This document shows positions 28,222 through 37,050 of a DNA stretch of 64,000 nt, one piece after another. Origin of the DNA: Bythopirellula polymerisocia. GTDB lineage: Bacteria > Planctomycetota > Planctomycetia > Pirellulales > Lacipirellulaceae. The stretch covers positions 124,001-188,000 of the forward strand of contig NZ_SJPS01000001.1 of the NCBI RefSeq assembly GCF_007860015.1. Reading direction: 5' to 3'. Position 1 is the stretch's first letter; every line of letters begins with the position of its first letter. Both the position numbers and the translations under genes were made by a program. Under the pieces are notes generated by a model. It saw only the letters and a list, made by a program, of their open reading frames with translations, was not told the origin of the DNA and ran no database searches.

Positions 28222-31200
28222 TTGTCGCAGCCTTTTGTCCATCTGCATTGCCATAGTCACTACAGCTTGCTCGATGGGGCTAGCCCGATCAAGAAGCTTG
28301 TGGATCGCGCGAAAGAATTGGGCATGAACGCCCTTGCGCTAACCGATCACGGTAATCTCTACGGTGCTTTGCAATTCTATCAGGCTTGTCGCGAAGCCGA
28401 GATCAATCCGATTCTTGGCTACGAGGCCTACGTTTCGCCGGGAAGTCGCTTTGAAAAATCGGGGGCCGCCAGCAGCAAAGAAGCCAGTTTTCATCTCACG
28501 CTCTTGGCACAGAATCGTATTGGGTTTCAGAATCTAATCAAGCTCTCCAGCCGCGCATTTCTGGAAGGCTTTTATCACAAGCCCCGTATCGATCGCGAAT
28601 TACTTGCCGATCACTCCGAGGGGATTGTCTGCTTGAGTGGCTGTGTGTCGGGAGAGTTCAGCCGGTCACTGCTCAATGGAAACAACCCGGCCACCGAGGA
28701 GCAGATCGCTCAGGCAACCAACGTCGCCCAGTGGTTCAGCGAGGTGTTTGGCAATCGCTACTTTATTGAAATTCAAAACAATGGGCTCGACATTCAAAAG
28801 CAGGCGATGGAAGCGGCGCTCGTGGTTGCTCAGCGGGTTGGCCTCCCAGTGGTGGCCACCAGCGATGCCCACTATGTTCGACAGGAGGACGCTGAAGCGC
28901 AGGATGTTCTGCTGTGCATTAACACGGGCAAGTTCCGCACCGATACGAACCGTATGAAGATGGAAGGGGATCAGTTTTTTCTGCGAAGTCCTGAGCAGAT
29001 GTACGCTGCTTTGCCTGGCTGTGAGGATGCCCTCCTGCGCTCGCAGGAAATTGCCGACTCGGTCCATATCGATTTGGAACTGGGCAAACGGCATTTTCCC
29101 AGTTTCACGCCTCCGGATGCCAAGAAATCCGATGATTACCTGCGCGAGCTTTGCATCGCAGGCCTTCAAGAACGCTACGCCCACGAGCCAGATCGCTGGG
29201 AGGGGAACGACCTCTCGCAAGAAGTTCATGATCGCTTGAATCGCGAACTCGGCGTGATCACCAAGCTCGGATTTTGCGATTACTTCCTGATTGTGTGGGA
29301 CTTCGTTCGCTTTGCGGTCGAGAAAGGGATTCCTTGCACGGCTCGTGGCTCGGGGGTTGGCTCGCTCGTCTGCTATGCATTGAAGATGAGCCACGTTTGT
29401 CCGCTCAAGTACGATCTGCTGTTCGAGCGGTTTCTGGACGAGAGTCGCCTGGAAGCGCCAGATATCGACATCGACTTCTGCAAGGAGCGTCGTGGCGAGG
29501 TTATACAATACGTCAAAGATAAGTACGGTGCAGCTAACGTTGCCCAGATTGGCACTTTCGGCACCCTCGCCGCGCGGGCGGCAATCCGCGACGTTGGGCG
29601 CACTCTCGGTATGCCGATCTTCCGAGTCGATGCGGTCGTGGCGATGGTCCCTGACCAGTTGGGTATCTCCATCGAGAAGGCACTCGAGCAGAGCGATGAA
29701 CTCAAGAAAGCGTACGAAAACGATGGCGAGATCCGCGAGTTGCTGGACCTTGCCCAAAAAATCGAAGGCCTCGCGCGCAATGTCGGCACCCACGCCGCGG
29801 CCGTTGTGATTGCCGAAAAACCGGTCGAAGAATTTGTGCCACTTCAGCATGTGAAGGGCAAGACGGAAGTCATCACTCAGTGGGCCATGGGAGATGTGGA
29901 GCGTGCCGGCCTGTTGAAGATGGATTTTCTCGGTCTACGTAATCTTACTATCCTGGCTCGCACGATCGAACTCGTCGAAGAGTCTCGTGGTGAGAAAATC
30001 GATCCTTATCAGTTCCCGATGGATGACCAGGAAACATTTGACCTGCTTTGTCGTGGTGAAACTAAGGGCATCTTCCAGCTTGAATCAGGAGGCATTCGTG
30101 ACCTGTTGCAGCGGATGAAGCCGGACCATTTCCGCGACATCATCGCCACCAACGCCCTCTATCGCCCCGGCCCGCTCGAAGGGGGCATGGTCGACGACTA
30201 CATTGAAGTCAAGCATGGCCGCAAAGAGGCCGAGTATCCGCATCCTGCGATGGAAGAAATCTTGGCCGAGACCCACGGTGTGATGGTCTACCAGGAACAA
30301 GTGATGCGGATCCTTAATCGCCTGGGTGGCATTCAACTCTCCAATGCGTATACCTGCATCAAGGCGATCAGTAAGAAAAAACTACCGATGATCGCCAAGT
30401 ACCGCGAGGAATTCATCGACGGTGCCCACAGCCAGGGTCTTGATAAGAAAAAGGCTGCCGAGCTGTTTGGCATGATCGAAAAATTCGCGGGCTATGGATT
30501 CAACAAGAGCCATTCAACCGCCTACGCCTTGATCGCCTACATGACGGCATATCTGAAGGCGCATTATCAGGTGGAGTTCATGGCCGCTCTGTTGTCGTGC
30601 GACATTCCAGGGCGCAATTTCAAGAATAAGGACGCCCTCGTCGAGCATCTTGAAGACTGCCGCCGCATGGAGATCGAGGTTGCCCCGCCAAGCGTGAACA
30701 GCTCTGGTCCCGACTTTTTGGTTCGTGACGGAAAGATTTTGTTTGGGCTGAGTGCGATCAAGGCCTGTGGCACCGGGGCCGCAGAGGCGATTGAAGCCGA
30801 ACGAAAAAAGAACGGTTCCTACAAGAGCCTCTTCGATTTCTGCGAACGGGTCGATCCGCAACTCTGCAACCGGGCCACTATCGAGGCACTCATCAAGGCC
30901 GGGGCCTTTGACGACTTGGGAGGTCATCGCGCACAGGTCATGATGATGCTGGAGCGTGCTTTACAAGCCGGAGCCGCTGCTGCGTCGGATCGCCGCTCGG
31001 GCCAGATTGGGTTGTTTGACGACGAGGATGAACCCACCGATGCTGCCGCAGTTGCCGACATGCCGAACGTCGCCCCGTGGGAAGAAAAGGATCAACTTAC
31101 TCGTGAGAAGGAGGTGTTGGGTTTCTATCTCACCAGCCATCCGCTGGCCGAGCATGAGCAAATCATCCGTACCTATTGCTCGCACACCAGCCAGTCGCTT

Positions 31201-31800
31201 GCCAATCTGGCCCATCGCGACGAGGTCCACCTGGGGGGAATGCTGGCGGCGATCAAGTTTTCGCACACCAAGAATCCCCGTGCCGGCAGTACTCACACGA
31301 AGTATGCGATGTGGGACCTCGAGGACCTCGACGGGATCGTCCGGTGTATTTTATGGCCGGAGCAATTTGCGGAGTTCGGTCAATTCGTGGTCCCCGACGC
31401 CATCCTAGCCGTCATTGGCAAAGTAGACCGCCGCGCTGGCAGCGAGGAAGTAAACCTCATCGTTGACAAGCTGCTACCACTCGAAGAGATGGAAAAACAG
31501 TTCTCCAGCGGCATGGTGATCCGCATCCGCGAAGAGGAACATGGCGAGCAAGGACTCGAAAAGCTCCGTGAAATCGTCCGCGGCTATCCCGGCAAGAAGA
31601 AGTTGCGGCTGCGACTCGACTTGGCAACCGGCGGACAGGTCTGGCTCGACAGCAACTCAAGTGGTGTGGAAGCCTCGGCCGAACTCAACCAACGGATCGA
31701 CCAACTTCTGGGCGAAGGCAACCGCATCATGGAACGCGTAGCCCCCCAAAAAGACCGCACTCCCAACGGACGCCCCGCCCGACGTGGCGCAAAGGTTTAG
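28222..31800 (+). CDS. dnaE: DNA polymerase III alpha subunit
   Basis: 1192-residue replicative polymerase. An N-terminal PHP domain (HCHSHYSLLDG, TDHGNLYGALQF) is followed by the polymerase core (ARGSGVGSLVCYAL, the catalytic PDIDIDFCKERRGE, GTFGTLAARAAIRDVGR), a helix-hairpin-helix region, and a C-terminal OB fold (HLGGMLAAIKFSHTKN). Full length for DnaE1. The start is TTG at 28222 because GGAGGGAACCATC directly precedes it and the next residues open the PHP domain. ATG 28174 is in frame but has no ribosome site. Followed after 46 bases by a glycosyltransferase gene. Confidence 0.96.
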   Translation: MSQPFVHLHCHSHYSLLDGASPIKKLVDRAKELGMNALALTDHGNLYGALQFYQACREAEINPILGYEAYVSPGSRFEKSGAASSKEASFHLTLLAQNRIGFQNLIKLSSRAFLEGFYHKPRIDRELLADHSEGIVCLSGCVSGEFSRSLLNGNNPATEEQIAQATNVAQWFSEVFGNRYFIEIQNNGLDIQKQAMEAALVVAQRVGLPVVATSDAHYVRQEDAEAQDVLLCINTGKFRTDTNRMKMEGDQFFLRSPEQMYAALPGCEDALLRSQEIADSVHIDLELGKRHFPSFTPPDAKKSDDYLRELCIAGLQERYAHEPDRWEGNDLSQEVHDRLNRELGVITKLGFCDYFLIVWDFVRFAVEKGIPCTARGSGVGSLVCYALKMSHVCPLKYDLLFERFLDESRLEAPDIDIDFCKERRGEVIQYVKDKYGAANVAQIGTFGTLAARAAIRDVGRTLGMPIFRVDAVVAMVPDQLGISIEKALEQSDELKKAYENDGEIRELLDLAQKIEGLARNVGTHAAAVVIAEKPVEEFVPLQHVKGKTEVITQWAMGDVERAGLLKMDFLGLRNLTILARTIELVEESRGEKIDPYQFPMDDQETFDLLCRGETKGIFQLESGGIRDLLQRMKPDHFRDIIATNALYRPGPLEGGMVDDYIEVKHGRKEAEYPHPAMEEILAETHGVMVYQEQVMRILNRLGGIQLSNAYTCIKAISKKKLPMIAKYREEFIDGAHSQGLDKKKAAELFGMIEKFAGYGFNKSHSTAYALIAYMTAYLKAHYQVEFMAALLSCDIPGRNFKNKDALVEHLEDCRRMEIEVAPPSVNSSGPDFLVRDGKILFGLSAIKACGTGAAEAIEAERKKNGSYKSLFDFCERVDPQLCNRATIEALIKAGAFDDLGGHRAQVMMMLERALQAGAAAASDRRSGQIGLFDDEDEPTDAAAVADMPNVAPWEEKDQLTREKEVLGFYLTSHPLAEHEQIIRTYCSHTSQSLANLAHRDEVHLGGMLAAIKFSHTKNPRAGSTHTKYAMWDLEDLDGIVRCILWPEQFAEFGQFVVPDAILAVIGKVDRRAGSEEVNLIVDKLLPLEEMEKQFSSGMVIRIREEEHGEQGLEKLREIVRGYPGKKKLRLRLDLATGGQVWLDSNSSGVEASAELNQRIDQLLGEGNRIMERVAPQKDRTPNGRPARRGAKV

Positions 31801-31846
31801 CCGCGACCCGAAGGGAACCGTTCTTGCTCACAATATCCATACACCC

Positions 31847-32938
31847 ATGACCCACTCCATCGTCCACCTGATCGCCGAGTGGAGTCCCTTTGATGCCGCC
31901 GCCCATTTGCGGTCGGTGGTTCGCAGCCAGGTTCAGGCCGGCGAAAGGGTGGCTGTGATAATTCTCTCGGGCAACCCTGTGGCTCGCGACGAAATTTGTG
32001 CCCTGGGTGCCACATGTGTCGTTGTCCGACCGCGTTGGCAACTCGATCCATTTGCCTTGCGAGAGTGTGCTGTGCAACTCCGTTCGATGCATCCCCGGGT
32101 GGTCCAATTCTGGGGAGCCCGAGCAGCCGAATTCACCTGGCTCGCCCGTTGGGCACTTCCCAAGGCGAAACTAATCGGAACGCTTCCTGCTGAGCGTCGT
32201 TCCAAACATTCTTGGAGAGAGCGATGGTTCGGCAGCGATACTGCGAAACTCGATCGCATCGTCGTGGATTACGCCGCGGAGCACTTGCCGAATAAAGTTG
32301 TAGTCATTTCTCCTGGTGTGCCCACTCCAACCGAGATCGATTTATCGAAAGACCAACTGCTAGCCGAACTCATTCTCCCTGCCGATTCCGAACTGATCAC
32401 AATCGCTGGCCCACTCACCAGATCGCAACTCATCGACGAAGCGATTTGGAATTTCGAACTGGTTCGCACTTTGCACGAACAAGCCTGCTTGATAATCCTC
32501 GGCGACGGCCCCGACCGTGCGCGCCTAGAACGTTACGCCCGCCTGGTCAGCGAGCCAAAAGCCATCCGTTTTGAGAAAGGGGTCAGAGCTAATATTCCAA
32601 AAAATAGTTCTGACTCCTTGTTGTCGTTTCTCAAGCACAGCGCTGTCTATTGGCAACCGGGACGCAGCACCTCGATCCCCTCTGCCCTGCTAACTGCGCA
32701 GTCGCTGGGCATCCCCGCCGTGGCCAATGACATATCTGCTCATGCTCAAGTCATAACCCATGGGGAAAACGGATTCCTTGTTCCAACTGAGAAACGGGCA
32801 ACTTGGACTCGCCACACGGTTGAACTCTTGGAAAACTCCGCACTCAGAGAACAATGTGCCGAAGTTGCCAGGAGTGTCATTGCCGAGCGGCTTACACTAT
32901 CGACCATGCTTCAGGCCTACGAAAAACTTACAATCTAG
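31847..32938 (+). CDS. GT-B glycosyltransferase (family 4-like) carrying a REP-like insert
   Basis: 363 residues. The C-terminal half shows the GT4 pattern: LIILGDGPDRARLERYA, then the donor-site segment PSALLTAQSLGIPAVANDISAHAQVI and GENGFLVPTEK. The N-terminal half (SIVHLIAEWSP, VVQFWGARAAEFTWLARW) is degenerate compared with well-known members. Between the two, 13 codons (GVRANIPKNSSDS) correspond exactly to a 39-base palindromic element and lengthen a loop that is normally short. Start at ATG 31847, 46 bases after dnaE on the same strand. Substrate unknown. Confidence 0.75.
   Translation: MTHSIVHLIAEWSPFDAAAHLRSVVRSQVQAGERVAVIILSGNPVARDEICALGATCVVVRPRWQLDPFALRECAVQLRSMHPRVVQFWGARAAEFTWLARWALPKAKLIGTLPAERRSKHSWRERWFGSDTAKLDRIVVDYAAEHLPNKVVVISPGVPTPTEIDLSKDQLLAELILPADSELITIAGPLTRSQLIDEAIWNFELVRTLHEQACLIILGDGPDRARLERYARLVSEPKAIRFEKGVRANIPKNSSDSLLSFLKHSAVYWQPGRSTSIPSALLTAQSLGIPAVANDISAHAQVITHGENGFLVPTEKRATWTRHTVELLENSALREQCAEVARSVIAERLTLSTMLQAYEKLTI
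32579..32617. repeat. REP-like imperfect palindrome inside the glycosyltransferase gene
   Basis: GGGGTCAGAGCTA and TAGTTCTGACTCC are inverted repeats matching at 11 of 13 positions around a 13-base AT-rich loop. The unit is 39 bases, begins on a codon boundary, and so adds 13 codons without a frameshift. The GGGTCAGAG...CTCTGACCC style recalls REP elements linked to RAYT transposases. Confidence 0.6.
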
Positions 32939-33472
32939 CCGTCAGCATTCCGTTGCATAAGATTACGCCTCAGCAACCAAACGCCTAACTCCCGAGAGAC
33001 ACGAGGCCGTGTCGATTATCGGTGGTAACCACTTTTCCTGTGATACGTGAAATTCGTATCCTACCGTGCGACGACGATGTTCTGCCGGGGTCCAACGTTG
33101 GCGGATTCTTGCACATTCCGATGCGATCTGTCGGGGTGAAGGCAAGTATTCGGGATAGGCTCTCATTGGGTAAATCTCGCTGCTTGATTAACTGACTGGA
33201 AAGAAACCAGGGCCGAATCGCACTGTGGCGAGGAAAGAACGGGCATTTGCGTGCGACTGATTCGGCCCTGGTCGAACGGTCAACTTGGTCGCAACTGTAA
33301 TGGTCAAAAGTTGCCATCTGATTTAGAAATTGTGAATAATTGGTTCAGACCCGTTCCTCGGCAGCGACCCACTGCGGATGTAGCTCTTTGCCCGCACCCC
33401 CTAAACCATTAGAATTGCCTGAGTTACAGCTATTCTCATATCGCAAGGAAACACCAGGGAGGAACTGACGCG
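32939..33472. other. intergenic region before glgC
   Basis: About 530 bases with no supported gene. It contains the 14-bp inverted repeat at 33206-33272 listed separately and, at its right end, the GGGAGGAA ribosome site of glgC. A short open frame on the minus strand at 32985-33317 runs through the repeat and looks accidental. Confidence 0.4.
33206..33272. repeat. 14-bp inverted repeat with structured loop
   Basis: ACCAGGGCCGAATC (33206-33219) is exactly mirrored by GATTCGGCCCTGGT (33259-33272). The 39-base interior can extend the pairing (CGCAC with GTGCG). No T tract follows. It may be a small RNA, an mRNA leader structure 200 bases before glgC, or a mobile-element remnant. Confidence 0.6.
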
Positions 33473-34711
33473 ATGAACGATGTCTTGGCAGTGGTTTTGG
33501 CAGGCGGCAAGGGAACTCGGCTCGAACCGCTCACCCGCGAACGAGCCAAGCCGGCGGTCCCCTTTGGTGGCATTTATCGCATTGTCGACTTCACCCTCTC
33601 CAACTGCATTAATAGCGGTATTCGCCGTGTACTGGTGCTCACGCAATACAAGGCGATGAGCCTTAATCGCCATCTTGGCACGGGTTGGCGCCATCTCTTG
33701 AGCCGCGAGCTTGGCGAATTCATCGACGTCGTCCCTCCGCAGCAACGTATCGATGAGCAATGGTACCGGGGCACAGCCGACGCCGTGTATCAAAACATTT
33801 ACACCCTCGAAAAGGAGCGCCCTGAACACGTTGTCATACTGGCCGGAGACCATATTTACAAAATGGACTACGGCAAGATGGTCGACTTTCACAAGGAAAA
33901 CAATGCTGACCTCACGATAGCTGCCTTGAGGGTGGGAGTTGAAGAGGCCAAGTCCTTCGGAGTCATGCAGACGGACGAGCAGAGCCGGATTGTTGGCTTC
34001 GAGGAAAAACCGGATGAGCCGAAGACGATGCCTGGCAGCGACACACAATGTCTTGCTTCGATGGGCATTTATGTCTTCAACGCCCACTTCCTTTTCGACC
34101 AACTCTGCCAGGACGCCACAATACAACATTCCGCCCATGATTTTGGCCGCAACATCATTCCCTCGGTGATCAAGTCGCATCGGCTGATGGCATATCCGTT
34201 TATTGACGAAAATTCCAAGGCCGATCTCTATTGGCGCGACGTCGGAACACTGGATGCCTACTACCAATCGAACCTGGAGCTCACGGATGTCGAGCCTTTG
34301 CTGAACCTTTACGATTATCACTGGCCTGTGCGTACCGATCAGCCGAATCTGCCACCGCCTAAATTCGTGTTCAACGAGCCTTCCGGTCGTCGCGGCATGG
34401 CCACCGACAGCATCGTCGCCGCGGGGACGATTATTTCCGGTGGCAAGGTGGATCGCTCGATTCTCTCGTCGCGAGTCCGTGTCGAAGAATGTGCTGAGGT
34501 GTCTGGTTCGATCTTGTTTCGCGGTGTCCAGATAGGCAAAGGTGCCATTGTCCGCAATGCGATCATCGACAAATATGTCCACGTACCCGACGGCGCCCAG
34601 ATTGGCGTCGACCTAGAACTCGATGCCCGCCGCGGTTTCACGATCACAGAGGGGGGTATCGTCGTGGTGCCGGTGATCGAAGCGGTGGAAGAGATTTTCT
34701 CGCGGAAGTAA
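33473..34711 (+). CDS. glgC: glucose-1-phosphate adenylyltransferase
   Basis: 412-residue ADP-glucose pyrophosphorylase, the committed step of bacterial glycogen synthesis. The nucleotide-binding loop GGKGTRLEPLTRERAKPAVPFGG is cut here as GGKGTRLEPLT and AKPAVPFGG. YRGTADAV, HVVILAGDHIYKMDY, FGVMQ and FEEKP follow, and a left-handed beta-helix occupies the last ~100 residues. GGGAGGAACTGACGCG precedes the ATG. Full length. Convergent with the SDR gene; no other glycogen genes adjoin it. Confidence 0.96.
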   Translation: MNDVLAVVLAGGKGTRLEPLTRERAKPAVPFGGIYRIVDFTLSNCINSGIRRVLVLTQYKAMSLNRHLGTGWRHLLSRELGEFIDVVPPQQRIDEQWYRGTADAVYQNIYTLEKERPEHVVILAGDHIYKMDYGKMVDFHKENNADLTIAALRVGVEEAKSFGVMQTDEQSRIVGFEEKPDEPKTMPGSDTQCLASMGIYVFNAHFLFDQLCQDATIQHSAHDFGRNIIPSVIKSHRLMAYPFIDENSKADLYWRDVGTLDAYYQSNLELTDVEPLLNLYDYHWPVRTDQPNLPPPKFVFNEPSGRRGMATDSIVAAGTIISGGKVDRSILSSRVRVEECAEVSGSILFRGVQIGKGAIVRNAIIDKYVHVPDGAQIGVDLELDARRGFTITEGGIVVVPVIEAVEEIFSRK

Positions 34712-34754
34712 ACAGAACGCTCCCCTTCGGGTTGCGGCTAAACGAGTTCTCACC

Positions 34755-35579
34755 TCAAATCGACCATTCCACGATCTTGTCAAACAAGCGATCTCCCAGC
34801 CACTTGCGGGCAAAGATCATCGGCCGGGCCATTTTTCCGACGATGTAGCGTGTCTTCGGCTTGCGCGACTTTATCGCTTGAGAGACCGTTTTTGCCACCG
34901 CACTAGCCGGGGTAGCAGTCCCTTCTCCGTAAGCCTCGATACTGGCTACCTTTACCTTGTTAGCCAGTTCGGAGTAAGCCGTGTTGCCAGAACGCTCCAT
35001 CATCGGGCCGATCATCGAGTCGTCAAATTCTGTTTCGATGACGCCCGGCTCGATAATGATCACATCGATTCCAAACTGGTCCAGCTCCAACCTTAAACAA
35101 TCGGACCAACCTTCGAGCGCATGCTTCGAGCCGTGATACCAGGCCCCCATCGGCATGTACATCTTGCCCGCCATAGAAGAGATATTCACGATCTTGCCGC
35201 GTTTTTGTTCGCGCATGTGCGGCAGTACTGCCTTGGTTATACGCGCCAGCCCAAACAGATTTACATCAAACTGATACTTGGCATCTTCAATCGAGGTGTC
35301 TTCCATCGCGCCGTAGTTGCCAAACCCAGCGTTGTTCACCAACACATCCACCCCGCCAACTTCGCTTACGATTTGGTCGATTACGCGCGCAACATCCCCT
35401 TCCTTGGTGATATCCATCTCCAACGCAATCGCCCCATGCCGCTTGAGATCGGCCATCTTTTCCAGCCGTCGCGCTGCCCCATAGACAACCAATCCGTCGG
35501 CCAACAATTGCTCGGCGATTGCCTTACCAATCCCCGACGATGCGCCTGTCACAAGCGCTACGTTTTTCTGCTCTGTCAT
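34755..35579 (-). CDS. short-chain dehydrogenase/reductase
   Basis: 274-residue NAD(P)-dependent oxidoreductase with a single Rossmann fold. TGASSGIG (near residues 11-18) binds the cofactor, NNAGFGNYG follows, the catalytic Ser lies in VNISSM and the catalytic pair in YHGSK. The Arg-Arg after the second strand (GAARRLEK) favours NADP(H). A C-terminal hydrophobic/basic stretch (KMARPMIFARKWLGDRLF) could sit at a membrane. Substrate unknown. Convergent with glgC. Confidence 0.93.
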   Translation of the reverse strand: MTEQKNVALVTGASSGIGKAIAEQLLADGLVVYGAARRLEKMADLKRHGAIALEMDITKEGDVARVIDQIVSEVGGVDVLVNNAGFGNYGAMEDTSIEDAKYQFDVNLFGLARITKAVLPHMREQKRGKIVNISSMAGKMYMPMGAWYHGSKHALEGWSDCLRLELDQFGIDVIIIEPGVIETEFDDSMIGPMMERSGNTAYSELANKVKVASIEAYGEGTATPASAVAKTVSQAIKSRKPKTRYIVGKMARPMIFARKWLGDRLFDKIVEWSI

Positions 35580-35808
35580 ATTGTCTTAACTTGCCTCTGA
35601 ACATGTGTTCCACAACTCCCCAAGAATCGACATTCGATCGATCTTCTACTAAGAGTTTAGCCACGGATCGACAGGGACGTAACAAGGATAAGAAACATAG
35701 CTGTCTTTTTTTCCGTGTTGCATCAGTTCTAATACTGATTCAAATTATCTCAGCTTGCGCAAATTTGTTTCAACAAGAATCAAAGAGCGAGGTTCTTAGA
35801 CCCGTACA

Positions 35809-35896
35809 AACGCGGATTCAGCAGATTTTCGCTGATTCTTACCGAGGCAATCGAACTAATCCGCGCAAATCCGTCCAATCAGCGTCAATCCACGTT
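35809..35896. repeat. dispersed repeat, second copy
   Basis: AACGCGGATT at the left end and AATCCACGTT at the right end are imperfect inverted repeats (one mismatch). The interior has GCAGATTTTCGCTGATT and AATCCGCGCAAATCCG words closely like the element at 15340-15428. Confidence 0.55.
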
Positions 35897-35994
35897 CTAC
35901 TTCTTCCATAAATATCTGCCCCGTCATCTCCATTCTCCTGTTCTCATTTTTGGTTGCGGCCAGGGGCAGCGTTGGGTGAATCTGAGGCTGAAAA

Positions 35995-36129
35995 ATGAGA
36001 ATTCCATCCTCCATGCTCGTTGATGATCTCACCGACCCCGTCAACGGCTGGCAAGCACGCTATGACAGCGACCTCGACGGCGCCGACTTCCTCGCTTGGC
36101 AACGCCAATTCGGGAGGGGGATTCCGTAG
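35995..36129 (+). pseudogene. dockerin-like remnant of a PEP-CTERM-type gene
   Basis: A 44-codon frame from ATG to TAG encodes VDDLTDPVNGWQARYDSD followed by LDGADFLAWQRQFG. That is the same dockerin-like calcium motif found before the PEP-CTERM signals of the genes at 16895-18604 and 43658-45496. There is no signal peptide and no following sorting helix, so this looks like a broken-off 3' piece rather than a working gene. It could also be a free-standing short peptide, which I think less likely. Confidence 0.55.
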
Positions 36130-36276
36130 GTCTTGACTGCGCAAGCCGTCCCCGAACCGCGACTCTCTGAATATTGTTGCTCGCAACAGTTGTCAAAGGC
36201 AACCGACATCAAAATGGTGGTGTGGTTCGGAACTCATAAGTATTCTGGGAAATACGCCGAACTCTTCGACCGTCGC

Positions 36277-36909
36277 CTACTCCACTGCACTGCCATCAAG
36301 TTCCAAGGTTTTTTCTTTGATAACCGTTCCACTTCGTGCAAAAGAAATCCCTTGCTGCGCGCTCGTGTCGATCATGACTGCCTCGATGACTGGTTGTGTC
36401 ACGGGCTCCTTGGAAATCCACTCGACCAGGAAGTTTGCGCCACTTCCTCCTGAAGTATCATCTCGCTCAACAAGAAACGCTGTTGTGGCAAGTGGAGCAA
36501 GTGAAAGTGGACTTTCGAGATACTGCTTTATTTCTTTGCCTTCCGTATCAAAGTAACGCACCGAAGTCAGGATGATCTCATGGTCGAGACTTGTGTTTCT
36601 CACACTTAAGGTGATTGTCAGCAAGTGTGGCTTGCCGTCTTGATGGTAAATGTGGGAGTAGGCTGGAACGTAAACCGTTTGTCCCTGGACAGCGTTCGAC
36701 GTCAGCATCTCGAAATTCAGATCCGCTGCCGGCGCTCCTACAGCTTGAGGAGCTTGAAAGCGCAACGTCTCTTCAAAGGAGTCAAGCCGGCGCTCCAGGA
36801 AATATGCTCCAAGAAAGATCGGCACCAACACGAGGAAAAAACAGAAAATCAGTATCATCCAAAATCGTCGCATAAAAGCATCGACGTCAGAATCTGCAAT
36901 TTTGGCCAT
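36277..36909 (-). CDS. DUF3124 membrane-anchored protein
   Basis: 210 residues. One N-terminal transmembrane helix (about 15-38), a short linker, then a ~135-residue extracytoplasmic domain opening with VYVPAYSHIYHQ and containing LTITLSVRNTS and TSVRYFDTEGKEIKQYL, the signature of DUF3124. A GAGGAATAGC ribosome site precedes the ATG. Function of the family is unknown. Monocistronic, leftward. Confidence 0.8.
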   Translation of the reverse strand: MAKIADSDVDAFMRRFWMILIFCFFLVLVPIFLGAYFLERRLDSFEETLRFQAPQAVGAPAADLNFEMLTSNAVQGQTVYVPAYSHIYHQDGKPHLLTITLSVRNTSLDHEIILTSVRYFDTEGKEIKQYLESPLSLAPLATTAFLVERDDTSGGSGANFLVEWISKEPVTQPVIEAVMIDTSAQQGISFARSGTVIKEKTLELDGSAVE

Positions 36910-37050
36910 GCTATTCCTCGCTTAAGTGACGGTGATAGTTATCCCGCTTTGTTTAGTGACCATAGCGAACTCTACCGCAAACTACAATTCTAGGCCAATA
37001 GCTTCTGTCGAGAATCGTTGCCTGGCGTCTGAGGGTTCGCTTGGCACATC

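Larger units (their letters stand above)
35580..36276. other. repeat-rich intergenic region with a gene fragment
   Basis: Nearly 700 bases with a CCACGGATCGACAGGGACG word near 35661, the dispersed repeat at 35809-35896, and a dockerin-like fragment at 35995-36129. No intact gene is supported. The mixture suggests a decayed accessory locus. Confidence 0.5.

Noticed and set aside
28666..29850. Long minus-strand open frame opposite dnaE
   Set aside because: Shadow of dnaE, which is certain from its motifs.
33401..34582. Long open frame (393 codons) on the minus strand opposite glgC
   Set aside because: It mirrors the codon structure of glgC, has no ribosome site and resembles no family; a shadow frame of a GC-rich gene.
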